NCBI GenBank assembly: GCA_964476705.1
Contig: CAYZBM010000029.1
Coordinates: 1 to 22,194 of the forward strand
Length of the DNA stretch: 22,194 bases
Origin: CAYZBM01 sp964476705
Lineage (GTDB): Bacteria; Pseudomonadota; Alphaproteobacteria; Rickettsiales; UBA6187
Reading direction: 5' to 3'
The translations under genes and the position numbers were made by a program. Every line of letters starts with the position of its first letter. Position 1 is the first letter of the stretch. Of the stretch, positions 8,864-15,878 are shown piece by piece. The notes below the pieces were generated by a model, which searched no databases, was not told the DNA's origin, and saw only the letters and a list, made by a program, of their open reading frames with translations.

Positions 8864-8875
8864 ATATATATGGAA
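8860..8875. promoter_or_regulatory. Perfect 16-bp palindrome, candidate operator between pstS and the ArsR-type gene
   Basis: TTCCATATATATGGAA is identical to its reverse complement. It overlaps the predicted -35 box of pstS and lies 66 bp before the start of the divergent ArsR-type gene. Dimeric winged-helix regulators of this kind bind such palindromes, so it may serve both genes. The binding protein is inferred. Confidence 0.5.
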
Positions 8876-8941
8876 ATATAGATAAAAAAACTTATATATC
8901 TTTTGAATTTTATTGTCAACAAATAATAGGCGAATAAACAA

Positions 8942-9283
8942 ATGAAAAATGAAAATGCCGTCAAAGCCTTTGTTGCTTTGGGTCATGAGTCAAGGCTAGC
9001 TATTTTCAGATTACTTTCAACTAAAGGTGAAGAAGGTATGGCCGCAGGTGATATTGCTAAATATTTCGACATGCCTAGTGCAACTCTTTCATTCCACCTT
9101 GCTCAATTAGTAAATGCCAAATTAATTTCATCATTAAAAACTGGCAGAACTATTTGTTACTTTGTAAAATTTAAACGGATAAAAAAATTAATGGCTTACT
9201 TGTCGGATAATTATTATAAAAATAAACCCGATAAAGAAATTAAAATTGAGATTGAAAATTTAAGCGCAACCAATGAATCGTAA
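8942..9283 (+). CDS. ArsR/SmtB-family winged-helix transcriptional regulator
   Basis: The product has 113 residues, normal for the family. Residues 5-90 form the winged helix: ALGHESRLAIFRLL (first helix), the recognition helix in SATLSFHLAQL (about 46-56), and a wing around LKTGRTICYFV. The family's metal-binding ELCVCDL sequence is absent; the equivalent place reads MAAGDIAKYF, so this is probably not a classical metal sensor. It is transcribed away from pstS and shares a 149-bp intergenic region holding a perfect palindrome. It could regulate itself and the pst operon, or the glutathione S-transferase gene 111 bp downstream. The signal it senses cannot be told from the sequence. Confidence 0.88.
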   Translation: MKNENAVKAFVALGHESRLAIFRLLSTKGEEGMAAGDIAKYFDMPSATLSFHLAQLVNAKLISSLKTGRTICYFVKFKRIKKLMAYLSDNYYKNKPDKEIKIEIENLSATNES

Positions 9284-9320
9284 AAAAACATAGATATTTC
9301 CTTATTTAAAAATAAAAACA

Positions 9321-9364
9321 TTGCTCTTTTTTCAAATAATTTTTATGATCCTTAAGATTCTTAA
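9321..9364 (+). promoter_or_regulatory. Candidate promoter with overlapping inverted repeat, upstream of the GST-like gene
   Basis: TTGCTC (9321-9326) and TATGAT (9344-9349) have the ideal 17-bp spacing. An inverted repeat TTAAGA-T-TCTTAA (9352-9364) sits at the expected transcription start, where a bound repressor would block initiation. The -35 match is only half, so this is a moderate call. Confidence 0.35.
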
Positions 9365-9394
9365 ACCTTAATTCTCAAAGAAAAATAGCAGCTA

Positions 9395-10096
9395 ATGTAT
9401 ATATTACATCATTTCGCCTTATGTCCTTTTTCTAGAAAAATTCGCATCTTACTTGGCGAAAAGAATATAGATTTTTCGTTAGTTGCTGAAAATTATTGGG
9501 AACGCAAAGACGAACTAGCTAAACTTAATCCGGCTATGCAAGTCCCTATTTTGGTTATAAAAAATGACAATAATGACAATGATGAAGCAGAAGAAATTGT
9601 CATTCCGGATAATTATGCCATAACTGAATATATCGAAGAAAAATTATTTGACGAAACTAGAGTTTTACTTGGTACCGATCCTAAAGAAAAGGCAAAAATC
9701 AGAAGATTAATTTCTTGGTTTGATCATAAATTTTATAATGAGGTCTCACGTTATATAATCAACGAAAAAGTGATCAGATATTATACTGGTGTTGGCCAAC
9801 CTTTATCTGATGCAATAAGAGCAGCAAAGGCAAATCTAATTCCTCATTTAGAATATATAGCTTTTTTAACCAAAGACACTAAATGGTTAGCTGGTGATAA
9901 TTTGTCTTTGGCAGATATCACTGCAGCTGCTCATCTATCAGTTTTGGATTATTTAAATGAAATTAATTGGGATAATTACCAGGAAGTTAAAGATTGGTAC
10001 GCCTTAATTAAATCAAGACCTAGTTTTAGAGGACTTTTAGGAGATCGGATGCCAGGATTTCATCCCCCTAAATGTTATGCTAATTTAGATTTTTAA
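9395..10096 (+). CDS. Glutathione S-transferase family protein
   Basis: The product has 233 residues and is cytoplasmic. An N-terminal thioredoxin-fold domain (about 1-80) opens with LHHFALCPFSRKIR, where C10 and S13 are candidate catalytic or glutathione-contact residues. It continues with a cis-proline motif (AMQVPILV) and then NYAITEYIEE, the usual place of the glutathione-binding acid/serine pair. An acidic insert (NDNNDNDEAEE, about 57-67) is unusual. The helical C-terminal domain contains WLAGDNLSLADITAAAHL, the typical GST hydrophobic core motif. It lies 51 bp before metZ on the same strand and may be co-transcribed. Substrate is unknown. Confidence 0.88.
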   Translation: MYILHHFALCPFSRKIRILLGEKNIDFSLVAENYWERKDELAKLNPAMQVPILVIKNDNNDNDEAEEIVIPDNYAITEYIEEKLFDETRVLLGTDPKEKAKIRRLISWFDHKFYNEVSRYIINEKVIRYYTGVGQPLSDAIRAAKANLIPHLEYIAFLTKDTKWLAGDNLSLADITAAAHLSVLDYLNEINWDNYQEVKDWYALIKSRPSFRGLLGDRMPGFHPPKCYANLDF

Positions 10097-10147
10097 ACAA
10101 TAAATATAATAAAAAATTAAAAAAATATCGAAATAGAGAAGATAAAT

Positions 10148-11347
10148 ATGAAGAAGAAAAACAATAAAGAACAATTAAAAAAATGTAATTTAAGTACTAA
10201 GCTGGTACGCGGCGGGACTTTACGTTCGAATTTTGGCGAAACTAGTGAAGCCATATTTTTAAATTCTGGCTTTTGTTATGAATCAGCAGAAATAGCTGAA
10301 AGTCGATTTAATGGCGAAGCACCTGGATTTGTCTATTCACGCTATCTCAATCCGACCCTTGCAATGCTTGAAGAAAGATTAGAACTCCTTGAAAATGCTG
10401 AACGCTGCTGTGTAATGGCCAGTGGTATGGCCGCAGTATTTGCCTCAATCATGTGCCAGATAAAACCTGGGGATCATTTAATTGCTAATCGAGTTCTATT
10501 TGGTTCTTGTTATTATATTATCACTCAAATTTTACCCAGATTTAATGTCGAAATAACTTTAGTTGATGGCGGCAATTTGAATGAATGGAAAAATGCTTTT
10601 AAGAAAAATACTAAGTTAGTTTTTATCGAAACTCCATCTAATCCTAATTTAGAATTAGTTGATATAGAAGAAGTGGCCAAATTATGCAAAGCTCACAAAA
10701 CTATGCTGATTGTAGACAATATTTTCGCCTCCCCTATCTTACAACATCCATTTGAACTTGGCGCGGATATAGTTGTCTACTCAACAACTAAACATATTGA
10801 TGGCCAAGGAAGATGTTTAGGTGGAGCAGTTTTAGGTAAAGCCGATTTTATTAATGATGTACTTATTCCTTTCCATAGACATACCGGCCCTGCTCTTAGT
10901 CCTTTTAATGCTTGGGTATTTTTAAAAGGTTTAGAAACATTGGATTTAAGAATGGCTAAACATTGCGATAATGCCGAGAAAGTTTCCGAATTTTTAATTA
11001 ATCATAAAAAAATTAAAAGCGTATCTTATCCAGGATCTAAAACTCATAAACAATATGAAATTGCTAAAAAACAAATGAAACGTGGCGGCAATATGATTGC
11101 TTTTGAATTACAAAATAAAGAAGCAGCATTTAATTTTATGAATAAACTCGAAATTATTGATATTTCAAATAATTTGGGGGACAGCAAAAGCTTAATTACC
11201 CATCCCGCAACTACCACTCACTCAAATATTGAAAAAACTGAGCGTGAAAAACTTAATATTTCTGATGGTTTATTAAGATTATCTGTTGGGCTTGAAGATG
11301 CTGATGATTTAATTCACGATATAGAACAGGCTTTGGCTGCGAATTAA
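10148..11347 (+). CDS. metZ: O-succinylhomoserine sulfhydrylase (MetZ), PLP-dependent
   Basis: The product has 399 residues and belongs to the Cys/Met metabolism PLP enzymes. MetZ makes homocysteine from O-succinylhomoserine and sulfide, on the route to methionine. Visible motifs: SRYLNPT (64-70), the PLP-stacking region ASGMAA (91-96), ETPSNP (161-166), D190 that contacts the PLP ring nitrogen, and the Schiff-base lysine K215 in STTKHIDGQGRCLGG. The TKHIDGQGR sequence favours MetZ over cystathionine gamma-synthase or MetY, though related specificities cannot be excluded. A gagaag ribosome binding site precedes the ATG. No other methionine gene is nearby. The stop lies 8 bp from the end of the convergent gene, without a clear terminator. 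Confidence 0.9.
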   Translation: MKKKNNKEQLKKCNLSTKLVRGGTLRSNFGETSEAIFLNSGFCYESAEIAESRFNGEAPGFVYSRYLNPTLAMLEERLELLENAERCCVMASGMAAVFASIMCQIKPGDHLIANRVLFGSCYYIITQILPRFNVEITLVDGGNLNEWKNAFKKNTKLVFIETPSNPNLELVDIEEVAKLCKAHKTMLIVDNIFASPILQHPFELGADIVVYSTTKHIDGQGRCLGGAVLGKADFINDVLIPFHRHTGPALSPFNAWVFLKGLETLDLRMAKHCDNAEKVSEFLINHKKIKSVSYPGSKTHKQYEIAKKQMKRGGNMIAFELQNKEAAFNFMNKLEIIDISNNLGDSKSLITHPATTTHSNIEKTEREKLNISDGLLRLSVGLEDADDLIHDIEQALAAN

Positions 11348-11355
11348 GCCCTTAA

Positions 11356-11733
11356 TCAATTTTCACTCTTACAAGGGAATGCCGCTTTATAAGCAGAAAG
11401 TAAGGCAACTGTAGCAGTTGTATCTTTAGCTAAAACTGAATTTACTTCGATCCAGGAATTAAGAATTTTAGTATTAGTTTCACGAGGGACAGCATCTGGA
11501 ATACAAAACATTTTTTGCTTTTGTAATTTTTCTAAAATAATCTGACTATCAAAAAAACCCTCCAGATATCCCCTACATCTAGATGCATTTTCTTTATTAT
11601 AATCACGCCCCAACTGACTCTTTTCAAGATCTAAACAAAATTCTTGTAATTCAGTGGCCTTCATAATACTTGCGTAAGAGCTAGCCGCAAATAAACTTAA
11701 TATAAAGAAAAATATTAAAATAAAGGCGCGCAT
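11356..11733 (-). CDS. Secreted Rap1a/Tai-like protein
   Basis: The product has 125 residues. A signal peptide (1 to about 21, ending SSYA) directs it to the periplasm. The mature part carries four cysteines (33, 53, 77 and 121) in the pattern C...C.GY..G..D...FC.P...AL..FPC. The key pieces are CRGYLEGFFD (53-62), FCIPDAV (76-82) and AYKAAFPC (114-121). This matches the Rap1a/Tai fold, known for immunity to type VI secretion amidase toxins but also widespread in proteins of unknown role. No toxin or secretion gene is in this window, so an immunity function is not supported by context. It begins 3 bp after the membrane protein upstream and is probably translated with it. Confidence 0.7.
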   Translation of the reverse strand: MRAFILIFFFILSLFAASSYASIMKATELQEFCLDLEKSQLGRDYNKENASRCRGYLEGFFDSQIILEKLQKQKMFCIPDAVPRETNTKILNSWIEVNSVLAKDTTATVALLSAYKAAFPCKSEN

Positions 11734-11736
11734 AAA

Positions 11737-12417
11737 TTATTTACCAATTTTACTATAGAAAACTTCTTTGGAAACAACATTAGTAACTCTATTATAGGTA
11801 TAAGACCAATATAACATATATAAAACGGCCACCATACCCAACATAATTTTGTCCTGCTTAAAAATTAAGTATACGCATAAAGGAAATAATAATACAAAAA
11901 TTATCATCAAAAAATCAAATTCTTTACTCGCATTTCTTATATATATTTCTTCAGAAATTTCTAAAGATCCGCTGGGGTCAGCTGACTTTTTATAGAACCA
12001 ATTTTGCCCATAATAGAATTTATCTTTAGTATATAATAAGCCAAAATTTCTTCTACATTCTATTATTATAGCTGAATTGGGCTTTGGCTTTATCGGATAA
12101 TTACGTTTATAATAATAAGAAATTCTATAGGAAATAATAGTTTTTATAATAATTAAGCCAAACATGGCCATTATTACGACCATATAATACGGATAAATAT
12201 TTTTATTTAGAACCACAAGTATAATTATTGAACAAAAAGTTATGAGCTTAATAAACTGATCATATATAAATAACTTAGCCCATTTTGTTTCTAATTCATC
12301 CAAATTAAAACTTATACTTCCACAAAATTCACTACTGCCATCATCTTTAATTATCAAATTAAATAAGGCAATAAATAAATTAGCGATTTTTTCAGTTATT
12401 TTGTTTGAAGAACTCAA
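11737..12417 (-). CDS. Unknown membrane protein with four predicted segments
   Basis: The product has 226 residues and I do not recognise the family. Two hydrophobic hairpins are seen (about 54-72 with 76-96, and 168-187 with 191-209), separated by a soluble region of about 70 residues with aromatic-rich stretches such as KFYYGQNWFY. The start is TTG; an AGGA ribosome binding site 7 nt upstream supports it and no ATG fits. The gene sits 3 bp upstream of the Rap1a/Tai-like gene and 66 bp downstream of the DUF350 gene, so the three may form one transcript. In outline it resembles proteins with a membrane-anchored PH-like domain, but I cannot confirm this. Confidence 0.7.
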   Translation of the reverse strand: MSSSNKITEKIANLFIALFNLIIKDDGSSEFCGSISFNLDELETKWAKLFIYDQFIKLITFCSIIILVVLNKNIYPYYMVVIMAMFGLIIIKTIISYRISYYYKRNYPIKPKPNSAIIIECRRNFGLLYTKDKFYYGQNWFYKKSADPSGSLEISEEIYIRNASKEFDFLMIIFVLLFPLCVYLIFKQDKIMLGMVAVLYMLYWSYTYNRVTNVVSKEVFYSKIGK

Positions 12418-12483
12418 CTAAGTTTTCCTTTTATCGTCGATCTAAAATGCTTATATTTTTTTAAAAAATATAATTTAAAGAAA

Positions 12484-13383
12484 TTACGCTAAAAATTGCG
12501 CAAGCAATAAGCCTAAAGAAATATAGATAAAACATTGTACTATTCCAACGGCTACATTTTTTTCTTCTATAACTTCTTTATCAGCATTAACTCCAGTTAA
12601 AATTACACTTTGAGCAATCCAGGAAAAAGCCGTAAGTACAAACATAACCAAGATAGATAAAGCAACCCAATATAATAACAAAATATAACTATGATCCATT
12701 CCGTAAACAATAAGATTAGATGCCGCCGCTATAGCAAAAGCTATCCCTATTCTTCTCCCGGTAAATCTAAAAGCCAGGGCTAGATTTCCGGCTTTAAAAT
12801 GATCAGATAATCTTTCTTGTTTATGTTTTTTGGAAAGAATTTTTCCGCGAATATAAACTCCAAAAACTAAAATAAATTGGGAAACAGCAAAACCACTAAC
12901 AACGTCAATAACTCCATAAATAGAACTATCAGAGACCCAAATCATAACTGTATAAATAATAATGGCCGTAGCTATCATATTTCCAGCATCTAGAACGGCT
13001 GCAGCAACATTACCTTTTAGTATTTCCTCAGAGATAGCAACTTCAGGTAAAGCCAGCCTATCAAAAATAAATCTGCTAATTCCCATTAAAAAAATACCTA
13101 CTAAACCATAAGTACTAACTGCAACTACAGAATCTTTCATTGTAAATACTGGCTCCCCATATATAGCTCCAGCTAAAACAATCGCCATAGCAAATACAGC
13201 TCCGGCTAAAGATACACCAAATGCTGGATTGTCCCTAATACTTAGCTCATTGGTGGTACTTACATGTGACAAAAGGCCTAGAAAATATCTAAGACCGGCA
13301 AAAACTAAAATTACTAAGGCAAAATCAAATAACAAAGTAAGATTACTACCATGATCCCAGTGGATAAACTCAGACGCATCCAT
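12484..13383 (-). CDS. DUF350 family membrane protein
   Basis: The product has 299 residues and about eight membrane segments, in two related halves as in DUF350 (YjfL-like) proteins. The family motif is visible as DNPAFGVSLAGAVFAMAIVL followed by AGAIYG. The second half has a comparable polar-then-helical start (KAGNLALAFRFTGRRIG). The molecular function of DUF350 is unknown. An AGGT ribosome binding site lies 8 nt before the ATG, and a TATAAT -10 box (minus strand, 13405-13410) lies 22 bp upstream, though its -35 region is poor. It is probably the first gene of a three-gene minus-strand transcript. Confidence 0.85.
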   Translation of the reverse strand: MDASEFIHWDHGSNLTLLFDFALVILVFAGLRYFLGLLSHVSTTNELSIRDNPAFGVSLAGAVFAMAIVLAGAIYGEPVFTMKDSVVAVSTYGLVGIFLMGISRFIFDRLALPEVAISEEILKGNVAAAVLDAGNMIATAIIIYTVMIWVSDSSIYGVIDVVSGFAVSQFILVFGVYIRGKILSKKHKQERLSDHFKAGNLALAFRFTGRRIGIAFAIAAASNLIVYGMDHSYILLLYWVALSILVMFVLTAFSWIAQSVILTGVNADKEVIEEKNVAVGIVQCFIYISLGLLLAQFLA

Positions 13384-13463
13384 AAGTTTTACCTAACTAT
13401 AAAAATTATATTGTTTTTTAATATCTTTACTATCTAACCATATCGAAATTAGCCAAATAGCAA

Positions 13464-13493
13464 TCGACAATTGCCATCTATATCTGATATAAT
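13464..13493 (+). promoter_or_regulatory. Promoter of the small lipoprotein gene
   Basis: TCGACA (13464-13469; five of six matches to TTGACA) and a perfect TATAAT (13488-13493) are 18 bp apart. Transcription would start near 13500, downstream of the TTG at 13471, which decides that the next gene begins at the ATG at 13531. Confidence 0.7.
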
Positions 13494-13530
13494 TAGCGGG
13501 AGCAAGTCTTTTAGTTTTCATTATTATATT

Positions 13531-13878
13531 ATGGCCATATTTAAAATTTTTTTAATCATTATATTGTTGCAAGCTTGTAATAAAGGAGCAATCATACAAT
13601 TACAAGAACCGGGAACCGATGCTCTTAATTTACGCAATAGATTAAGCTCTATTGAAAAACAAAAAATGGCCTATCCATATTATGAACCAGAGGCCGACAA
13701 TCAATATGGAAATTTTATAGTTAAGAATTCCAAAAAACGATATAACCTAAAACCAGTATTTCCTAAATATAATCCTGATGATGACAATCCACAAAAACAA
13801 TATTATTATTTAGTTCCCGAACAAAAAAGAAATCCTCCTAAAGGTGGCTTTGACTCTCCCTTATTTAAAACAAATTAA
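13531..13878 (+). CDS. Small predicted lipoprotein
   Basis: The product has 115 residues from the ATG at 13531. The frame is open from a TTG at 13471, but that codon lies between the -35 and -10 boxes of the promoter, so the shorter form is chosen. A hydrophobic signal peptide ends in a lipobox, LLQAC, with the lipidated cysteine at residue 16. The mature part is polar, rich in Tyr, Pro, Asn and Lys, with no known domain. It has probable extracytoplasmic location, anchored to a membrane. It lies 17 bp before a small membrane protein on the same strand. No ribosome binding site is obvious. Function is unknown. Confidence 0.7.
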   Translation: MAIFKIFLIIILLQACNKGAIIQLQEPGTDALNLRNRLSSIEKQKMAYPYYEPEADNQYGNFIVKNSKKRYNLKPVFPKYNPDDDNPQKQYYYLVPEQKRNPPKGGFDSPLFKTN

Positions 13879-13895
13879 AATTTAAGGATATTTTT

Positions 13896-14210
13896 ATGAC
13901 CTACTTATCTAACCTAAAGGCTAAATTATTCGCACATTTTATAAATTCTTATAATGGAAAAACTAGCTTGCTTAGGGCTTTTTTGCTTTATTATTTATTG
14001 ATTCGCATGATCATTGCGCCAATGGTAATTATTGCGGTTTTTTATAGCAATTTAACCCTAATAGTTATATCCGTAATTTTGTTTATGTTTAGCTGGACTT
14101 TTGTTTGGAAAAATCTATTAAACACTAATAGTAAATTTTTTAGAATCATTTGCCAAATATTAATTTTAATTGAAGTTGGCCTAATGGTTAAATTTGCTTT
14201 TTTCTCGTAA
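13896..14210 (+). CDS. Small membrane protein of unknown function
   Basis: The product has 104 residues. After a short basic N-terminus there are three hydrophobic stretches (about 30-48, 51-69 and 83-101). A good ribosome binding site (aagga, 8 nt upstream) supports the ATG. I do not recognise the family. It lies between the lipoprotein gene (17 bp) and the unknown gene before acetate kinase (35 bp), all on the plus strand, so it is probably co-transcribed with them. Confidence 0.68.
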   Translation: MTYLSNLKAKLFAHFINSYNGKTSLLRAFLLYYLLIRMIIAPMVIIAVFYSNLTLIVISVILFMFSWTFVWKNLLNTNSKFFRIICQILILIEVGLMVKFAFFS

Positions 14211-14245
14211 TCACCTAACCCTAAATTTAAAGTTTTGATAAGCAC

Positions 14246-14716
14246 ATGTCTCGTTCCATTAATGAAATTATACAATTAGATATTTTACCTAATAATCAAG
14301 TTCAATTTAAATATAAAGAAACTTCACCAGATCACTTAACAGAAATAAGTGGAAAACAAGTAGCTCTGCCACAGCAATCAGTAGTAATAAAATATTATCC
14401 CAGCAATTTATTAAAGCTAAGCGAAGATAATTTGAAACTGACTATCAATAATATTAAAGAAACACTCAAAAAAGAAATCCCTAAATTAGCCAAGTTTGTA
14501 GATCCAAAAAATATAAAAGTATTTTTACTTCTTCATAAAGATTCTGAAGCTACTAAAGAAAATTTTAGTTCAGATGTAAAAAATAAGTCAGCGCCAATAA
14601 CAACAAAAGTAAAAGAAATTATTGATGAAGCTGTAAAAATGCCAAAAACTAAAACTACTAGCACTAAACTAGTTTATAATGGAGATTTTAGCGTTGACAG
14701 TAAACACTTCGGATAA
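14246..14716 (+). CDS. Unknown soluble protein overlapping acetate kinase
   Basis: The product has 156 residues, with no signal peptide or membrane segment. It is Lys- and Asn-rich, with predicted beta structure in the first third and helical stretches around 60-80. I recognise no family. Its last 38 bp overlap the start of the acetate kinase frame, which suggests translational coupling and a link to the metabolic cluster that follows. The ribosome binding site is weak (gataag). It could be a lineage-specific accessory protein for that cluster; this is inference. Confidence 0.6.
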   Translation: MSRSINEIIQLDILPNNQVQFKYKETSPDHLTEISGKQVALPQQSVVIKYYPSNLLKLSEDNLKLTINNIKETLKKEIPKLAKFVDPKNIKVFLLLHKDSEATKENFSSDVKNKSAPITTKVKEIIDEAVKMPKTKTTSTKLVYNGDFSVDSKHFG

Positions 14717-15878
14717 ACAAGTCATAATGGTGTTTAATGCTGGCTCTTCGAGCCTTAAATTTTCTATTTTTAAGGCGCTGGATTTATCTTTAATGTTCAA
14801 AGGTCAGATTGTTGAAGTTAATAACAATAAAACCGATCTAAAAATTACAGATCATCTCGGCAATCAGGTTTATAATAAAATTATAAAAGATTATTTTGTA
14901 GAATTTAACTTAATTACAGATTGGCTTTTAAGTCTTAAAGATAAGTTAGAAATCATAGCAATTGGCCATAGAGTTGTTCATGGCGCTTTAATTTATACAA
15001 ACTCAGTTTTAATTAATCAAAAAGTAATTAAAAAACTAGAAAGATTATCTTCTTTAGCTCCACTACATTTACCAAGTAACATTTTTTTAATAAAAAGATC
15101 TATACAAACCTTTCCAAATATTCCCCAGATAGCTTGTTTTGATACTGAGTTTCATCATACTATGCCAGAAATTAATCGTATTTTTGCTTTACCACAAAAA
15201 TACCAAGATATTGGCATTATTCGTTATGGTTTTCATGGCCTATCTTATGAATATATTGCGGATATTTTTCCTAAATATGACGCAAATAGCAAAAATATTA
15301 TGGTTTTGCATTTAGGCAGTGGCGCTAGTATTTGCGCGATGCAAAATTTAAAAAGTATAGCAACTACTATGGGCTATACTCCATTAGACGGCTTGGTCAT
15401 GGGCACCAGAACTGGCAGCATTGATCCGGGAATAATTTTCCATCTTCTGCAAGTACATAGAGTAAGAATAAATAAACTTATGGAAGAATTTTATTTTGAT
15501 TCTGGACTTAAAGGTGTATCGAATTTAAGCGGCAATATAAAAGAATTAATCGAGAGTGATAATGAAAAAGCTAAATTTGCTGTAGAATTATTTTGCTCAG
15601 AGGCCGCCAAACATTTAGCCAGTCTACTTCCAGCTTTAGGCAGTTTAGATGCTATAGTTTTTACCGCAGGCATTGGTGAAAACTCTCCAATTATTCGTGA
15701 AAAAATTTGTAACTATTTAAAATTTTTAGGCCTAGAAATTGATTTAAGCCAAAATCAAAATAATTCTCTAAAAATTAGTACTGAAAATAGCAAAATATCC
15801 GCCTATGTAATTAAAACTAATGAAGAAATAATAGTAGCACAAAAAACTTTAAGGTTAATAAATGCAGAAAAAAAATGA
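14679..15878 (+). CDS. ackA: Acetate kinase
   Basis: The product has 399 residues, the usual length. It converts acetyl phosphate and ADP to acetate and ATP in the cytoplasm. ASKHA-fold motifs are intact: NAGSSSLKF (20-28), GHRVVHG (96-102), LAPLHLP (126-132), FDTEFHH with D155, RYGFHGLSY with H186, HLGSGAS (211-217), MGTRTGSIDPG (241-251) and TAGIGENS near the C-terminus. The ATG at 14679 overlaps the previous gene by 38 bp. An in-frame ATG at 14727 would delete the first beta strand and is unlikely; a TTG at 14694 is possible. The 3' end overlaps the phosphoketolase gene by 17 bp. No phosphate acetyltransferase is present, so acetyl phosphate most likely comes from the phosphoketolase. Confidence 0.95.
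   Translation: MEILALTVNTSDKQVIMVFNAGSSSLKFSIFKALDLSLMFKGQIVEVNNNKTDLKITDHLGNQVYNKIIKDYFVEFNLITDWLLSLKDKLEIIAIGHRVVHGALIYTNSVLINQKVIKKLERLSSLAPLHLPSNIFLIKRSIQTFPNIPQIACFDTEFHHTMPEINRIFALPQKYQDIGIIRYGFHGLSYEYIADIFPKYDANSKNIMVLHLGSGASICAMQNLKSIATTMGYTPLDGLVMGTRTGSIDPGIIFHLLQVHRVRINKLMEEFYFDSGLKGVSNLSGNIKELIESDNEKAKFAVELFCSEAAKHLASLLPALGSLDAIVFTAGIGENSPIIREKICNYLKFLGLEIDLSQNQNNSLKISTENSKISAYVIKTNEEIIVAQKTLRLINAEKK

Noticed and set aside
12451..12473. AT-only palindrome between the DUF350 gene and the next membrane protein gene, as a terminator
   Set aside because: It has no GC pairs to stabilise it, and the flanking genes look like one transcript; such runs are expected by chance in AT-rich DNA.
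13471..13530. Longer start (TTG at 13471) for the lipoprotein gene
   Set aside because: This codon lies between the -35 and -10 boxes of a good promoter, and the extra 20 residues would put a non-signal sequence before the lipoprotein signal peptide.
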